Below are positions 9,068-18,666 of a stretch of DNA of 64,000 nt, piece by piece. Origin of the DNA: Oscillospiraceae bacterium. Lineage in GTDB: Bacteria; Bacillota_A; Clostridia; Oscillospirales; Oscillospiraceae. Location: positions 32,458 through 96,457 of the forward strand of contig JAILOS010000116.1 in NCBI GenBank assembly GCA_024690695.1, in the 5' to 3' direction. The notes beneath the pieces were generated by a model. The model saw only the letters and a program-made list of their open reading frames with translations, had not been told where the DNA came from and ran no database searches. Position 1 is the first letter of the stretch. Every line of letters starts with the position of its first letter. The translations under genes were made by a program, and so were the position numbers.

Positions 9068-9455
9068 TATTCAAATCCTTCTTTATCTGCGTGCTGCTGA
9101 TTTCGGGCGTTCGGGGGAGATACACAACCTCGGAGCCTTCTTCTTTGAGAAAATCAAATTTTCCTGTCCAGTCGTCGCCGATAACGAAGGTGTCGACATG
9201 ATATTCGTGGATATCCGCGCGTTTCTGCTCCCAGGACTCCTCCGGGATGACCAAATCAACGTAGCGGATCGCCTCAACAAGCGCTTTTCGCTGCTCATAA
9301 GAGAAATAGCATGTCTTGTGCTTCTCGTTCCGGTTGAACTCGTCCGTGGAGACCGCAACGATCAGGTAATCGCCCAGCTCCTTTGCCCTGCGCAGCAGAT
9401 TGATGTGACCGTAATGAAGCAGATCGAAGGTTCCGTATGTAATAACTCGTTTCAT
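9057..9455 (-). CDS. tagD: glycerol-3-phosphate cytidylyltransferase
   Basis: 132 residues, the usual length of TagD/GCT. HxGH (HYGH 14-17) and RTPEISST (115-122) are the two nucleotide-binding signatures, with GDDW at 93-96. It makes CDP-glycerol from CTP and sn-glycerol-3-phosphate. The matching user, a CDP-glycerol glycerophosphotransferase, is at 11823-13355 and a phosphodiesterase lies in between, so the three form a glycerol-phosphate branch inside the EPS operon. Because classical wall teichoic acid genes are not present nearby, decoration of the exopolysaccharide is more likely than teichoic acid synthesis. Confidence 0.95.
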   Translation of the reverse strand: MKRVITYGTFDLLHYGHINLLRRAKELGDYLIVAVSTDEFNRNEKHKTCYFSYEQRKALVEAIRYVDLVIPEESWEQKRADIHEYHVDTFVIGDDWTGKFDFLKEEGSEVVYLPRTPEISSTQIKKDLNNAE

Positions 9456-9471
9456 AATTCGTGCGGCTCCT

Positions 9472-10278
9472 TTACCGGATATCGCTTTCTGTCAGGAAAT
9501 CGCTGAAAACGCCCCAAACGCCCTGTCCCCGCAGCACGCGGTAGTCCTGAACCCGATTGACTGTATACGCGTAGATTCGAATATTACTCCTGGGAAAAAC
9601 GTCCCATCCTTTTCTTTCACGCAGGGCCTTTTCCGAAACCGATACGGCGCCGATCCCGTTTTCCAGGCACAGGTTAGCAGCCTCCGTATAGTCTGTGCCC
9701 ATCATGCAGACGAAAAGCATTTTGAACGGCCCGACTTGCCGGACCTGCCGAATGTTTTCCGCATTGAATACCTGGATCACGATTCGCTCTTGATCGGCAG
9801 CGGCCGGAACCTCTATTATCAGTCGCTCTGCGAATTCAGTAAGATCGCTGAATTTGCAGTCGAAAATCAGAATCAACGCTTCGTCGCTTTGCAGCTCCGC
9901 GAGGCAATGCTCCAACGGCATCGGATGGAAACGTTCGTCGATCAGGCTGCGGCCGTCTCCGTCATGCGTCAGAACAAAGGTCCCATCTTCGGCGCGATCC
10001 ACATCATACTCAAATACTGTGTTTCCTGCCGTTCGATACGTCTCATAGGCTTCTTCGCAGTTCAGATAACTCAGTCCGCTCAAACCACCCCCGGCATGGG
10101 TGATCAAATGGATCCGTTCAAAAAACGCATCCACTTTCCCAGGCGGAAAAAGCAGCCGGTAATCTGCCCGGTCTGCAGTCGCGTCATTCAATCGTTTTTC
10201 AATGGCAGCATCCGCCGACGCTAAGTGCCTGAGGACAAAATGAACTGCACGCAAAGCAAACAAACATATAGGGTTCAT
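9472..10278 (-). CDS. glycerophosphodiester phosphodiesterase-family protein
   Basis: 268 residues. After a 50-residue N-terminal lead comes the GDPD core: LITHAGGG (the usual HR-G-A is HA-G-G here), NCEEAYETY, then FEYDVDRAEDGTFVLTHDG with the metal-binding E, D and HD. No signal peptide is seen, though the N-terminus (MNPICLFALRAVHFVL) is hydrophobic and could associate with the membrane. GDPD enzymes release glycerol-3-phosphate from glycerophosphodiesters. Between tagD and the CDP-glycerol transferase it may recycle lipid-derived glycerol phosphate or trim the decoration. The His-Ala variant in place of His-Arg occurs in a GDPD subgroup, so activity on classic substrates is uncertain. Confidence 0.8.
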   Translation of the reverse strand: MNPICLFALRAVHFVLRHLASADAAIEKRLNDATADRADYRLLFPPGKVDAFFERIHLITHAGGGLSGLSYLNCEEAYETYRTAGNTVFEYDVDRAEDGTFVLTHDGDGRSLIDERFHPMPLEHCLAELQSDEALILIFDCKFSDLTEFAERLIIEVPAAADQERIVIQVFNAENIRQVRQVGPFKMLFVCMMGTDYTEAANLCLENGIGAVSVSEKALRERKGWDVFPRSNIRIYAYTVNRVQDYRVLRGQGVWGVFSDFLTESDIR

Positions 10279-11807
10279 ATACGTTTCAACCGCCTGAATT
10301 TGTTAATGGTTTCCGTCAACAGGTATTTTTCTTCCTTATTCAAACACGCAAAGTATGCATACACGGCAAACAACACACTGTATACGACTACCTTTCCGGA
10401 CAGAGAAATCCATGAAGCATCTTTTATCAGATAATTCAGGAAAATGCCTGTCGGAACAATACAAATCAACCGAGCCAAAAGCAAAAGAATAGTTTTCCAG
10501 AATGTGCCGATCTGAAGATGGATCTTTTTTGTGTAATACCAGTTGATTGCAATTCCTTTTGTCAGAATCGTCGTCAGTCCGGTACAGGCCGCGCAGCCGA
10601 TAGGCCCCCATTTCAGCCCTGCCGGAATACTGAGAGCAACATTCAAAATGGCACATACAACATACAGGATCGCCTTGAACTGGTGCTTGTTCTGCGCCTG
10701 TATGACCAGAACGGGTATGACTTGAATATTCGGTATCACCGCCGGGATCGCCAGCACCAGAACGATCCAATACGCTGCGGCGTAGTCGCTGCCTGTCCAT
10801 AAATATATGAACTCCCGCCCGAACAGCGCAAAGCCGCTGCAAACCAGAAACGCAAGATAAAACTGTATGCGTCCGATCCGGATCATCAGTTCGGACATTT
10901 CCTCCATCGACGCGCCGGCCGTGATCTGTTTGGTCACTCTGGGGAAGAAGACGCTGGAAACCGTCGTCGGAATCTGCTGCATATAGGTGTTGAGGATATA
11001 GCCCACAGAGTATACCGCCACAGCGATTTCCCCGCTGATAACGCCGAGGATGACGGAATCGGCATAGTCGTTGAGCTGTCCGACGATTGTTCCGAGAAAA
11101 ATGAAGAACGAATAGCCGATGATCTCCTTGACGATTCCGAAATCAAGTTCCCGACGGTTCAGATTGATGCGGATGTGCAGTCTCCGTTTCGCGTAGATGA
11201 TGTTGGCGCAGTGCATGAAGACCGTCAGGATCAAAGTCACCAGCGACATGGTGATCGCCTTGTAGCCCCAGAGCAGCAGCGGAATCATGACGAGCGGCTT
11301 CAGGAGCGTGTAAATCAGATTGTTGACCTTCGCAAAGGTGAAACGCTCGTGCGCCGTGATAATCGCGCTGAACGGCGTGGCAAAGAAAGAGAACGAAAGG
11401 TTGATCACCATGATCAGCATGATGATGCGCAGTTGACGATACCCTTCATCGCCGGTCGATACCGTGTAAAACCGGTCCACAAACGCGATCAGCAGCATGC
11501 CCAGCGTCAAAATCAGCAGAGCCAGAAAGCCGTAGATATACATGAACACGCCGTAAAGGCCCGCCGTTTTTTCATCGTTTCCTTCCGCGCGATACTTTGC
11601 GGAATATCTCACAACCGCGTTGCCGAAGCCGAATTCGGCCAAGCCAAGATAGCTGACCGCGGCCTGTCCCATGTTGTACAGGCCGTACTGCTGCTGTCCC
11701 AGGCTGCCCAGGAGGAATGGCGTATACAGCAGCGAGACGATCAGCGACGCCGCGATATTGATATAGGAAAAGACAACGCCAAGGCGAAGATTCTTGCTTT
11801 CAGTCAC
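10275..11807 (-). CDS. wzx: Wzx-type polysaccharide repeat-unit flippase
   Basis: 510 residues with about 12-14 hydrophobic helices spread along the length, beginning with VVFSYINIAASLIVSLLYTPFLLG, the typical start of MOP/MATE oligosaccharide flippases. It would move undecaprenyl-diphosphate-linked repeats to the outer face for polymerisation by the Wzy at 15249-16436. The start is a GTG with GAGG eight bases upstream; the stop overlaps the GDPD start by four bases (ATGA). Confidence 0.9.
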   Translation of the reverse strand: MTESKNLRLGVVFSYINIAASLIVSLLYTPFLLGSLGQQQYGLYNMGQAAVSYLGLAEFGFGNAVVRYSAKYRAEGNDEKTAGLYGVFMYIYGFLALLILTLGMLLIAFVDRFYTVSTGDEGYRQLRIIMLIMVINLSFSFFATPFSAIITAHERFTFAKVNNLIYTLLKPLVMIPLLLWGYKAITMSLVTLILTVFMHCANIIYAKRRLHIRINLNRRELDFGIVKEIIGYSFFIFLGTIVGQLNDYADSVILGVISGEIAVAVYSVGYILNTYMQQIPTTVSSVFFPRVTKQITAGASMEEMSELMIRIGRIQFYLAFLVCSGFALFGREFIYLWTGSDYAAAYWIVLVLAIPAVIPNIQVIPVLVIQAQNKHQFKAILYVVCAILNVALSIPAGLKWGPIGCAACTGLTTILTKGIAINWYYTKKIHLQIGTFWKTILLLLARLICIVPTGIFLNYLIKDASWISLSGKVVVYSVLFAVYAYFACLNKEEKYLLTETINKFRRLKRI

Positions 11808-11822
11808 GGGAAAAGCCTCACA

Positions 11823-13355
11823 TCAATAATATAATTCAGCGGGCCAGGGCTCAAGGTTCATTTGCAGCGGGAGCGGCAGCCGTCCAGATTTCGCATATAC
11901 GTGCCCGATCCTCAGGTCTCCCCACAGGCGTTTCCGCTCGCGCAGAATCAGTTTCTCCCGAGCAAACAGGCTCTCCGCGCCGATCGACCGGGCCGTGTCC
12001 CAGCAGGTCAGATACTCGATTCTGTCGAAGCAGCCAAGATTGGAAAACCGCCTGTTGTTTCTTCTCGGAACAAAAACAAAGCGAAAGCACTGCCCGACAA
12101 GCAGCTGTTTCCAGCGGAGCAACTGTTCGTCGGTCACCGGAAACGAGATAACGTAGAGATCGACCGGCTTTCCTGGCTGTGCTGGCCGAAACTTTTTCAA
12201 CTCTGCGATCAGTTCACGCGCGGCAAGAGGAGAATCCTTCGGGCAGAACTCCTCCCGGAAGGCGGCGTCAGCCGTTTCTTTTCCTTCGAGGATCCGCTGC
12301 TTCAGCTCTGCGTAGGTTCGTACAACCGGATATGGCGTCAGTTTCAGAACATCGGGATAGACGCCGCGGTCAGAAAAGTACGAATCACGGTCATACTGAT
12401 ACAGGATTGTTCTCCGTCCCGTATTCGTAAAGTCAAAATACACGCTGGAATAATCGGTGATCAAAATATCCGCCGCGTTCAGAAATTCGTATACCTCATA
12501 TTCGTCCGGCATCTGATGGCAGAAACGCATCTTCCCCACGGATTGGAGCATGGCGGGATGCAGCTTCAGAAAAACGGCGTATTCATCACCAAGCTCTTCC
12601 GCAAGGCGCTCCATCTCGGTGGTAAAATCCATGCTCTTGACACCGCCGGCTGTGCCTCGCCATGTCGGCATGTAGAAGACGACCTGCTTCTCATTCAGGC
12701 CGAACCGACGCCGGATGGTTTCTCTCAGCTCCCGATCAAAGAACGCTGTGTTCCGGGGATATCCGCCGTAAACAAGCCTTCCGGGCATGATATCGCGGAT
12801 CATATGATCCTCCAGGAAAACCCGAGCCGTCAGATCGTTCGGCGCAAGCAGAAGATCGGCAAGCAGCATGTTCCGCTGGGAGTTGTTCAGCTCAAAGGGG
12901 TCGTTCCTGATATTTCGCCCCAGGCACTTCAGCGGCGTTCCGTGCCAGGTGTTCAGATAGACCTGTCCGCTCTTTTTGATCCAATCCATTGAGAAAGAGA
13001 CGTTGTTGATGAGATACTTTGTATGGGAAAGCACATTTCGGTACTCAGCGGAACCGTAGAGGATCACCCGGACCCGCTCGTCCAGAAGTCCCCGAGCTTC
13101 CAGAAAACGAATACAGCCTTCCGGATTGCGATGGGCGATATAGAGCGTAAGACCGGAGAACGCTTCCGAGGAGAAAATTTCTCTGTATAAGTAATATGGG
13201 TTCCCCTGAAAGTTCTTCCCGCCGAAGGATTCAAACAGGACTGATTGATCCCAAATGGTACTGTCGCAGTAGTATTGAATATACTCCCAGTAATGGCTGG
13301 AAAAATCGTTTCGCAGGCCGTCAAGGCGTCCCTTGAAGCTTTTTATTGGATTCAT
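11823..13355 (-). CDS. CDP-glycerol:glycan glycerophosphotransferase
   Basis: About 510 residues with the TagB/TagF-type core: LNTWHGTPLKCLGRN, MPTWRGT, FLKLHP and ILITDYSSVYFDF, which hold the conserved His and Ser/Asp residues of the family. It should transfer glycerol-phosphate from CDP-glycerol made by TagD. The last 140 residues form an extension after the catalytic domain that I do not recognise. ATG at 13355 with GGAG nine bases upstream is preferred to the ATG two codons earlier. The enzyme is peripheral to the membrane in known relatives. Confidence 0.88.
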   Translation of the reverse strand: MNPIKSFKGRLDGLRNDFSSHYWEYIQYYCDSTIWDQSVLFESFGGKNFQGNPYYLYREIFSSEAFSGLTLYIAHRNPEGCIRFLEARGLLDERVRVILYGSAEYRNVLSHTKYLINNVSFSMDWIKKSGQVYLNTWHGTPLKCLGRNIRNDPFELNNSQRNMLLADLLLAPNDLTARVFLEDHMIRDIMPGRLVYGGYPRNTAFFDRELRETIRRRFGLNEKQVVFYMPTWRGTAGGVKSMDFTTEMERLAEELGDEYAVFLKLHPAMLQSVGKMRFCHQMPDEYEVYEFLNAADILITDYSSVYFDFTNTGRRTILYQYDRDSYFSDRGVYPDVLKLTPYPVVRTYAELKQRILEGKETADAAFREEFCPKDSPLAARELIAELKKFRPAQPGKPVDLYVISFPVTDEQLLRWKQLLVGQCFRFVFVPRRNNRRFSNLGCFDRIEYLTCWDTARSIGAESLFAREKLILRERKRLWGDLRIGHVYAKSGRLPLPLQMNLEPWPAELYY

Positions 13356-13378
13356 ATGCATTCTCTCCGGAAAAAGCC

Positions 13379-14227
13379 TTAAAACAGCGACCTGAATCGG
13401 TTAATCGCTTTGACAACGATCTGCGGCAGAGTGTATCGTCTTAAAATTTCCTTGGTGTCGACCCGATTCCACTCTTCCATAGTAATGGTGCCTCGTTTGC
13501 TGAAATCAATATCTATATTATTGCTCTCGAAGAGCTCCGATAAAAGAGGGTGCATCATCCATTTCCCATTCACTACGCAATAGCAGCCTTTTTCCCACAG
13601 ATAATTGAAGACAGCAGGGGAACAAACCCGAAAAACCTTTTCTTGATATTTCCAGCGCTTAGCCCTCGCCGCACCGCAACTCTCAAAAGCCCATATTGTT
13701 TCCCAAGTCCGCATCCAGTGAACAAGAACTGACTTCCTCCAGATTGTAGGAACAAAGCAAACTTTGGCCTTGTCGTCGCCAATTTGTTCAAGTGTCAGTT
13801 TGTCACTTATGGTGTTCGGTTGTAGCTTATCGCAATTAATTCTGGTTCCAAACAACTGAATTTGTCCAATTGATTCGTCATTGTCCATCTGGTCAAGTAA
13901 TTGTTCGATCAGCTCCGTTTGAACCCTCTCTCGAAGGAAAAAATCCTCTACCAGGACAAAAACATACTCCTCATTGATCCGATCGAGAACATCAAGCGTT
14001 CTGCGGCTCCATGAAGTTCTTGCCGGATTTCTTCCTGCAATCAGGTTGAGCGATTTCACTGAAAAATGTAAATACTCTTTATTATATTGGGTTGTTTCCG
14101 TATTCAAATAAACTGGGTAAGTATTCCCGTTTTCAGGAATCCAGAATGTATCCATCAGTTGAAAAAACGGATCCCACAAATCAGAATAAGCGTCACACGA
14201 TGTGACTAAGACCGCCATTCGAGCCAC
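13379..14227 (-). CDS. putative glycosyltransferase of unassigned family
   Basis: 282 residues, no membrane segment. The N-terminus MAVLVTSCDAYSDLWDPFF and the middle block SWSRRTLDVLDRINEEYVFVLVEDFFL look like a GT-A-type enzyme in which the acidic VEDFF could take the place of a DxD metal site. Similar small proteins occur in capsule operons, but I cannot name a donor. A GTG start with GGAGG seven bases upstream is used. Neighbours are the CDP-glycerol transferase (23 bp downstream) and an O-acyltransferase upstream. Base composition is AT-richer than the CDP-glycerol gene beside it. Confidence 0.5.
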   Translation of the reverse strand: MARMAVLVTSCDAYSDLWDPFFQLMDTFWIPENGNTYPVYLNTETTQYNKEYLHFSVKSLNLIAGRNPARTSWSRRTLDVLDRINEEYVFVLVEDFFLRERVQTELIEQLLDQMDNDESIGQIQLFGTRINCDKLQPNTISDKLTLEQIGDDKAKVCFVPTIWRKSVLVHWMRTWETIWAFESCGAARAKRWKYQEKVFRVCSPAVFNYLWEKGCYCVVNGKWMMHPLLSELFESNNIDIDFSKRGTITMEEWNRVDTKEILRRYTLPQIVVKAINRFRSLF

Positions 14228-14272
14228 AGATAATCCTCCATTCCAATATTCTCTACCGAATTACCGATCGTT

Positions 14273-15259
14273 TCAGATTTTGTCTCTTTTTGTTAGTCCA
14301 AGCCAGAATGAAACTTCTTTCCGGTTAATCCATGAAACCAGCTTATCAATCATCACACAAACGAAGAGTAGGGCTGCGTTCACAAGAACGTAATAGACTA
14401 TGAACCAGCTATTATGACAGAATTGTTCAATGTGAAGAAAAGATTGGTATAGCTCGTTGCGCAAATACGGATGGGCTGTAATCAGATAAACTGCTACGAT
14501 GTTTTTACTGAAAAACGAGAAGCCGTCCCCGCTCAGGTCAAAAAGCTCAAAGAACGCAAACAAAAAAACCGCTGCAGCGAAAATCAGAATATAACGAAAC
14601 GCCTCATCCGCTTTCGTGTGTTCAATGCCAACCTTAAGCACCGCCACACGCTCAACAGCATACAGGAGCATGGCAATTGCAAACAACATGGCCAGCGTCG
14701 TCTTTTTAGCGCTTCTGAAAGGATGAAAACGACGGATATAGAGCCCGGCCAAGAACGCCATCAAACCTTCGAAAAGCGTATACTTGGGAGCAGCAAGAAA
14801 CAAATTGTGGAACAGCAGCGCGAGAAGACCGATCAGGAAGTGCTTTTTGGAAACCGTTTCACACCCGTGCCGCAGAATACTCCCAAGTAAATAGAGGATT
14901 AAATATATGGAAATAAACCAGTAAAAATCAAAAACAATCGGGAAAAAACTTTGCAGCATGGAAGCTTTCCATCCATTAAGCACGCCGGCCAGGCAAGATA
15001 AAACAACAGCGTAGAATGCAGCTTTGCGCTCCAGAAACAACGCTTTTTCAACTTTGCACTCCGAGAAAAAATAACCGGAAATCAGGAAAAAAAGAGTATT
15101 GCCGATCTGGGTTATAAAATACAGCGGCATCACCCAATAGTAATTGGCATCCTGCGGCGCCAGGCTGTTGACGGCTCCGCCCCAGCCCATAAAGTGTGCG
15201 GTCATGATGAACCACATGGCAATAATCTTTAATAAATCCAGCGATTCTTTACGATGCAT
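14273..15259 (-). CDS. acyltransferase family 3 (O-acetyltransferase-like) membrane protein
   Basis: About 328 residues and roughly 10 transmembrane helices. The N-terminus MHRKESLDLLKIIAMWFIMTAHF has the R/E-x-LD...H pattern of OafA/WecH-like acyltransferases. It likely adds O-acetyl or another acyl group to the exopolysaccharide at the membrane. I place the start at the ATG at 15259, with GAGGTGG nearby; a longer reading to 15301 would overlap the polymerase gene by 53 bases and lacks a ribosome site. A second acyltransferase of the same family is at 22473-23516. Confidence 0.85.
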   Translation of the reverse strand: MHRKESLDLLKIIAMWFIMTAHFMGWGGAVNSLAPQDANYYWVMPLYFITQIGNTLFFLISGYFFSECKVEKALFLERKAAFYAVVLSCLAGVLNGWKASMLQSFFPIVFDFYWFISIYLILYLLGSILRHGCETVSKKHFLIGLLALLFHNLFLAAPKYTLFEGLMAFLAGLYIRRFHPFRSAKKTTLAMLFAIAMLLYAVERVAVLKVGIEHTKADEAFRYILIFAAAVFLFAFFELFDLSGDGFSFFSKNIVAVYLITAHPYLRNELYQSFLHIEQFCHNSWFIVYYVLVNAALLFVCVMIDKLVSWINRKEVSFWLGLTKRDKI

Positions 15260-16436
15260 TGCTAGCCACCTCCGGATAAGGCCGATCGCCGGTATAGCCA
15301 ACGCGGAACATAAGCCATGTTATTGCACCCCAAAACAGGAATCCTTCCGTACTGCCTACCGATGTCATGGAAGATTCCCCGTAAAACGACAAAAGAAAAG
15401 AAACAGACAGAACAAGCATTGTTCCCAACTCTGTTGAGCGAGTTAAAAGCCACTCCTTACCCGCCTTGATTATTACAGGCAGTACAAAAGCCGAAACACA
15501 TAACAATCCGATCACACCGGTTTCGACCAAAACAGTCAGATAAGAACTGTGATACCCCATCCCTTCCGCAACTTTTATACTGGTTGTAGTGTTCACAGCT
15601 CCGTAACCGTGACCGAGCAAGGGCTTGTTCAGGAACACGCGCCATGCGTACTCCCACAGTTCGCCCCGGTCTGTACCCTGTATAATCAGGCGGTCAAGGC
15701 CGGGTACCTGCAGCAATATCTCCCGAGGCAAAAGAAAACCGGTCAGCAAGAGCAGTATTGCAATTGTTGTCGGCATCCATTTGCGCCGTATCTGGGACAC
15801 TTCCAAAAAGAAATATAAATAATTAATAACGAGCAAAACGAACGCTGTCCGCGAGCCGGACAAAAAAGCGGAAACGGTATTTGTGAGCATAAGAAGAATC
15901 CAGATCAGCTTATCTCTTCGACGGGATTTTGCGAAAAAATAAATTGAAAAGAGCAGCGAAATATTTGCTTCGTGCCCCAGCGAATTGGCGTTGCCTGTAA
16001 TGCCAACAGACCGTCCGCTGACAGTTCTGCCAAGAAACAAAAAATTTACGATACCGTAAGCCACGGAGATCATCCCGATATAAACCACAGCTCGATCCAG
16101 CCTGTGTCTGTTGCGAAGCAGCGAATAATAGGTCGCGTGCATCCCAACAACAAGCACCAAGGATATCAGTCTTTGGGTTGAATAATAGCGCACCGGGCTG
16201 CACAGGAGAATTGTAACCGCAAAATACATCAGCATAAAGAGATAGGCCGCATTGGGCAGCAAAACGAATCTCTTTCCGTTCTCCAGACCCGCCGCCAGCA
16301 GAAGCATGGCGGGAAACACCCACCGCAAGACGCTTTTGTACGGAAACCTGATAATTGTATCCATTATAAAATACATCGTGAGCACGATCACAAACAGAGC
16401 CGCGTATGGAATTGTTATGCGCCGGTTGAGCGTCAT
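15249..16436 (-). CDS. wzy: Wzy/O-antigen-ligase-like polysaccharide polymerase
   Basis: About 395 residues, mostly transmembrane. Signatures include GRSVGITGNANSLG, FLSGSRTAFV and, in the large periplasm-type loop, GHGYGAVN with YHSSYLTVLVETGVIGL, where the His and Arg residues match those needed in WaaL/Wzy enzymes. It should polymerise flipped repeats outside the membrane. The ATG at 16436 lies 10 bases after GGAGG and is preferred to the GTG at 16457, which only continues the frame into the preceding gene. Confidence 0.87.
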   Translation of the reverse strand: MTLNRRITIPYAALFVIVLTMYFIMDTIIRFPYKSVLRWVFPAMLLLAAGLENGKRFVLLPNAAYLFMLMYFAVTILLCSPVRYYSTQRLISLVLVVGMHATYYSLLRNRHRLDRAVVYIGMISVAYGIVNFLFLGRTVSGRSVGITGNANSLGHEANISLLFSIYFFAKSRRRDKLIWILLMLTNTVSAFLSGSRTAFVLLVINYLYFFLEVSQIRRKWMPTTIAILLLLTGFLLPREILLQVPGLDRLIIQGTDRGELWEYAWRVFLNKPLLGHGYGAVNTTTSIKVAEGMGYHSSYLTVLVETGVIGLLCVSAFVLPVIIKAGKEWLLTRSTELGTMLVLSVSFLLSFYGESSMTSVGSTEGFLFWGAITWLMFRVGYTGDRPYPEVASNAS

Positions 16437-16453
16437 CCCGTTTCGACCTCCGT

Positions 16454-17557
16454 TCACATATTCTTCCTCACGATGGAGCCCAGTGCTTCTAATAATTTTA
16501 CCCTATAATTTTGATAATCCCATTTATTGATCACATCCACCGTGACTTTCCGATCTCCAAAATAAAGCCATTTTTCGATATCCACGGCAAGAGTCTCTGC
16601 ATCCCCCGTGGGAAACACGTCCCCATTCTCCCCGGGAATAATCAGATCGTCCACGCAGCCGCAGGCGTCCGAGGCTATCACCGGCATGCGGCAGGCCAAG
16701 GCCTCGTTGACTACCAGGCCCCACGGCTCGAATGCCGAGGGCAGAACAAACACATCCGCCGCGGCATAGTATTCCGCCAACTTCGGCATAAGTTGATAGT
16801 CGAAAAAACGTACGTTTTCCTGCAGGCCCAGGTCGACCGCCAGCTTCTCGAGCTGCGGTTTCTGTTCTCCTTTTCCGATCAAACACAGGACGAAATCATC
16901 ATGCGCCTGCTTCAGCTTGGCCACCGCCCGCAGCAGGCAGGGCAAATCCTTAACCGCTGTAAATCGTCCGGCGTAAAGGATCACCTTTTTCCCGGCAACA
17001 CCGAGCATCTCCTTGTATTCGTCTTTTGTGTGCAGCTCCGAAATTGCCCGGAATTGGTCGGTGTCCACGGTCATGGGCATGACGAAAATATGATCGTCCG
17101 GCATGCCGTAATGCTGAAACAGCTTCTTCTGCCTCGTCCCGCCGGGAAATCCGTAGGCGTTCCCGCTGAATATGTGCTGCAGATAGATACGCTTGATCCA
17201 GCGCTTTACAGGGCTTTTCGGAATATTCAGCTGTGTATCAGATTCGATGGCGTAAGGGATGCCCTGCCCGCGGCAATATCGGATATACCCTGCGGTGACA
17301 GCCTCGGCATACCCATTGACAATAGCAAAATCGGGCTTTACAGCCTGCGATATTTCCATAAGCTGCCTGAGCTTTTTCCGCGCGCTCCCTTCGAGCACAT
17401 GCACATCGTCCGGGATCTCACGACCAGTCTGATGGCCGGTAGACGAGATCGAGCCATATACATAACAAAATGCATGATCCTCTATTTTGCTATATACTTC
17501 TTGAATTCTTGCAAGATTATACTCTGTGATTTCAACAAAATAAACCAGAATATTCAT
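16454..17557 (-). CDS. family-4 glycosyltransferase
   Basis: 367 residues with GT-B organisation. The C-terminal domain shows ILYAGRFTAVKDLPCLLRA and VLPSAFEPWGLVVNEALA, the GT4 E-x7-E motif, followed by PVIASDACGC. It adds a sugar to the repeat from a nucleotide donor. The N-terminus (MNILVYFVEITEYNLARI) starts directly with the first beta-strand, supporting the chosen ATG, although only a weak ribosome site precedes it. The donor cannot be determined. Confidence 0.87.
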   Translation of the reverse strand: MNILVYFVEITEYNLARIQEVYSKIEDHAFCYVYGSISSTGHQTGREIPDDVHVLEGSARKKLRQLMEISQAVKPDFAIVNGYAEAVTAGYIRYCRGQGIPYAIESDTQLNIPKSPVKRWIKRIYLQHIFSGNAYGFPGGTRQKKLFQHYGMPDDHIFVMPMTVDTDQFRAISELHTKDEYKEMLGVAGKKVILYAGRFTAVKDLPCLLRAVAKLKQAHDDFVLCLIGKGEQKPQLEKLAVDLGLQENVRFFDYQLMPKLAEYYAAADVFVLPSAFEPWGLVVNEALACRMPVIASDACGCVDDLIIPGENGDVFPTGDAETLAVDIEKWLYFGDRKVTVDVINKWDYQNYRVKLLEALGSIVRKNM

Positions 17558-17563
17558 TTAGCT

Positions 17564-18634
17564 TCACTTTTTCACCTTAGACAATCTTTGGTAAATCGAT
17601 TTAAATAGGCTGTTGCCGTAGACAATATCTCTTAAGAAGGATCTCAAATACATCTTAATGGAGTAGAGCGTCTTATAAACCGGTATGCGGAATGAACGGA
17701 TCTCAACATTATACGATATATTGGCATCCCATTGTTTTTTGTAATCATAAGCACCTCGCATCAAATCTACCGTTTCAACTCCGTTTTCAAAAGCGGATCG
17801 TATTAGACAATAACGTAAATAGTTTCCAAATCCATATCCTTCCATCGTTTTGAATGCCGTAAGCCATATGCATATTTTTTTCCCGAAGCAGTAGTAAATA
17901 GTAAAAGCGATGTATTCTTCCCTGTACCTCAACATGCCAATGCGTAGCAAGCCAAGATTGCTCAACTCTCGCACGATTTCTTTCGCCCAGTCAAGCTTAG
18001 ATACCCCGATACGGTCTTCCATGCGAGCTTCGTAAATCTGCTCAATAGAACTCCACAGAGGCTCTGAAAATGGCTCGATCGAATATTGAACACCCGCATT
18101 CTGACACGGTTTAATGGATTTCTTTCTCAGGCTGGCACTGATCGACATCAAGTATCTATCAAAGGTTCCGTATTCGCTTAAATAGATACCTGCCGTTGAA
18201 ACCAATTCCCTGCAAAGAACCCTTTTACAGGAGCGCGCTCTTTCTCTGAAGAGCACATATTGAGAAGACCAAACAGGTATGTTTTTCAACCAGTAGGTAA
18301 AACCGTCTTTTTTACATTGAGCGTCAATTTCGTCAAATATCACATCAAAAACATCCGATTTCTTCTCGGCGCAAATCATCTCCCCATAGTCAAAATGCTT
18401 GTCCCCGATGAATTCGATGATCCCGTTTCTTTTTACAAGAGGCGCAATTCCATACACGTATTTGTTCTGTACGGCAATAATAATCATCAATTCTTCGGGA
18501 TGATACTTCCAAAAGTAGTAGTTCCATTCCCATGTTTGAAATGGTGTAGCATCATGCATGCGCTCCAAAAGTGCGGTCCAGCTGTCTTTCAGCGAAAGGA
18601 AGCCTTGTTCTGTTGTGATGATTTTTGCTTCCAT
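17564..18634 (-). CDS. CelD/BcsL-like GNAT acyltransferase (second copy)
   Basis: About 356 residues. The N-terminal half has TPFQTWEWNYYFWKYH and the C-terminal GNAT domain ends in VDLMRGAYDYKKQWD, corresponding to the D-x-x-R-G-x-x-x-Y-K block of CelD-like proteins. ATG at 18634 with GGAGG seven bases before it is far better than the upstream in-frame starts, and leaves a 32-bp gap to the preceding GT4. Only distantly similar to 6012-7079, so the two probably act on different amino groups. The acyl donor and target are unknown. Confidence 0.72.
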   Translation of the reverse strand: MEAKIITTEQGFLSLKDSWTALLERMHDATPFQTWEWNYYFWKYHPEELMIIIAVQNKYVYGIAPLVKRNGIIEFIGDKHFDYGEMICAEKKSDVFDVIFDEIDAQCKKDGFTYWLKNIPVWSSQYVLFRERARSCKRVLCRELVSTAGIYLSEYGTFDRYLMSISASLRKKSIKPCQNAGVQYSIEPFSEPLWSSIEQIYEARMEDRIGVSKLDWAKEIVRELSNLGLLRIGMLRYREEYIAFTIYYCFGKKICIWLTAFKTMEGYGFGNYLRYCLIRSAFENGVETVDLMRGAYDYKKQWDANISYNVEIRSFRIPVYKTLYSIKMYLRSFLRDIVYGNSLFKSIYQRLSKVKK

Positions 18635-18666
18635 CAAGTTCCCTCCCGTATCGATGATTAAATGTC

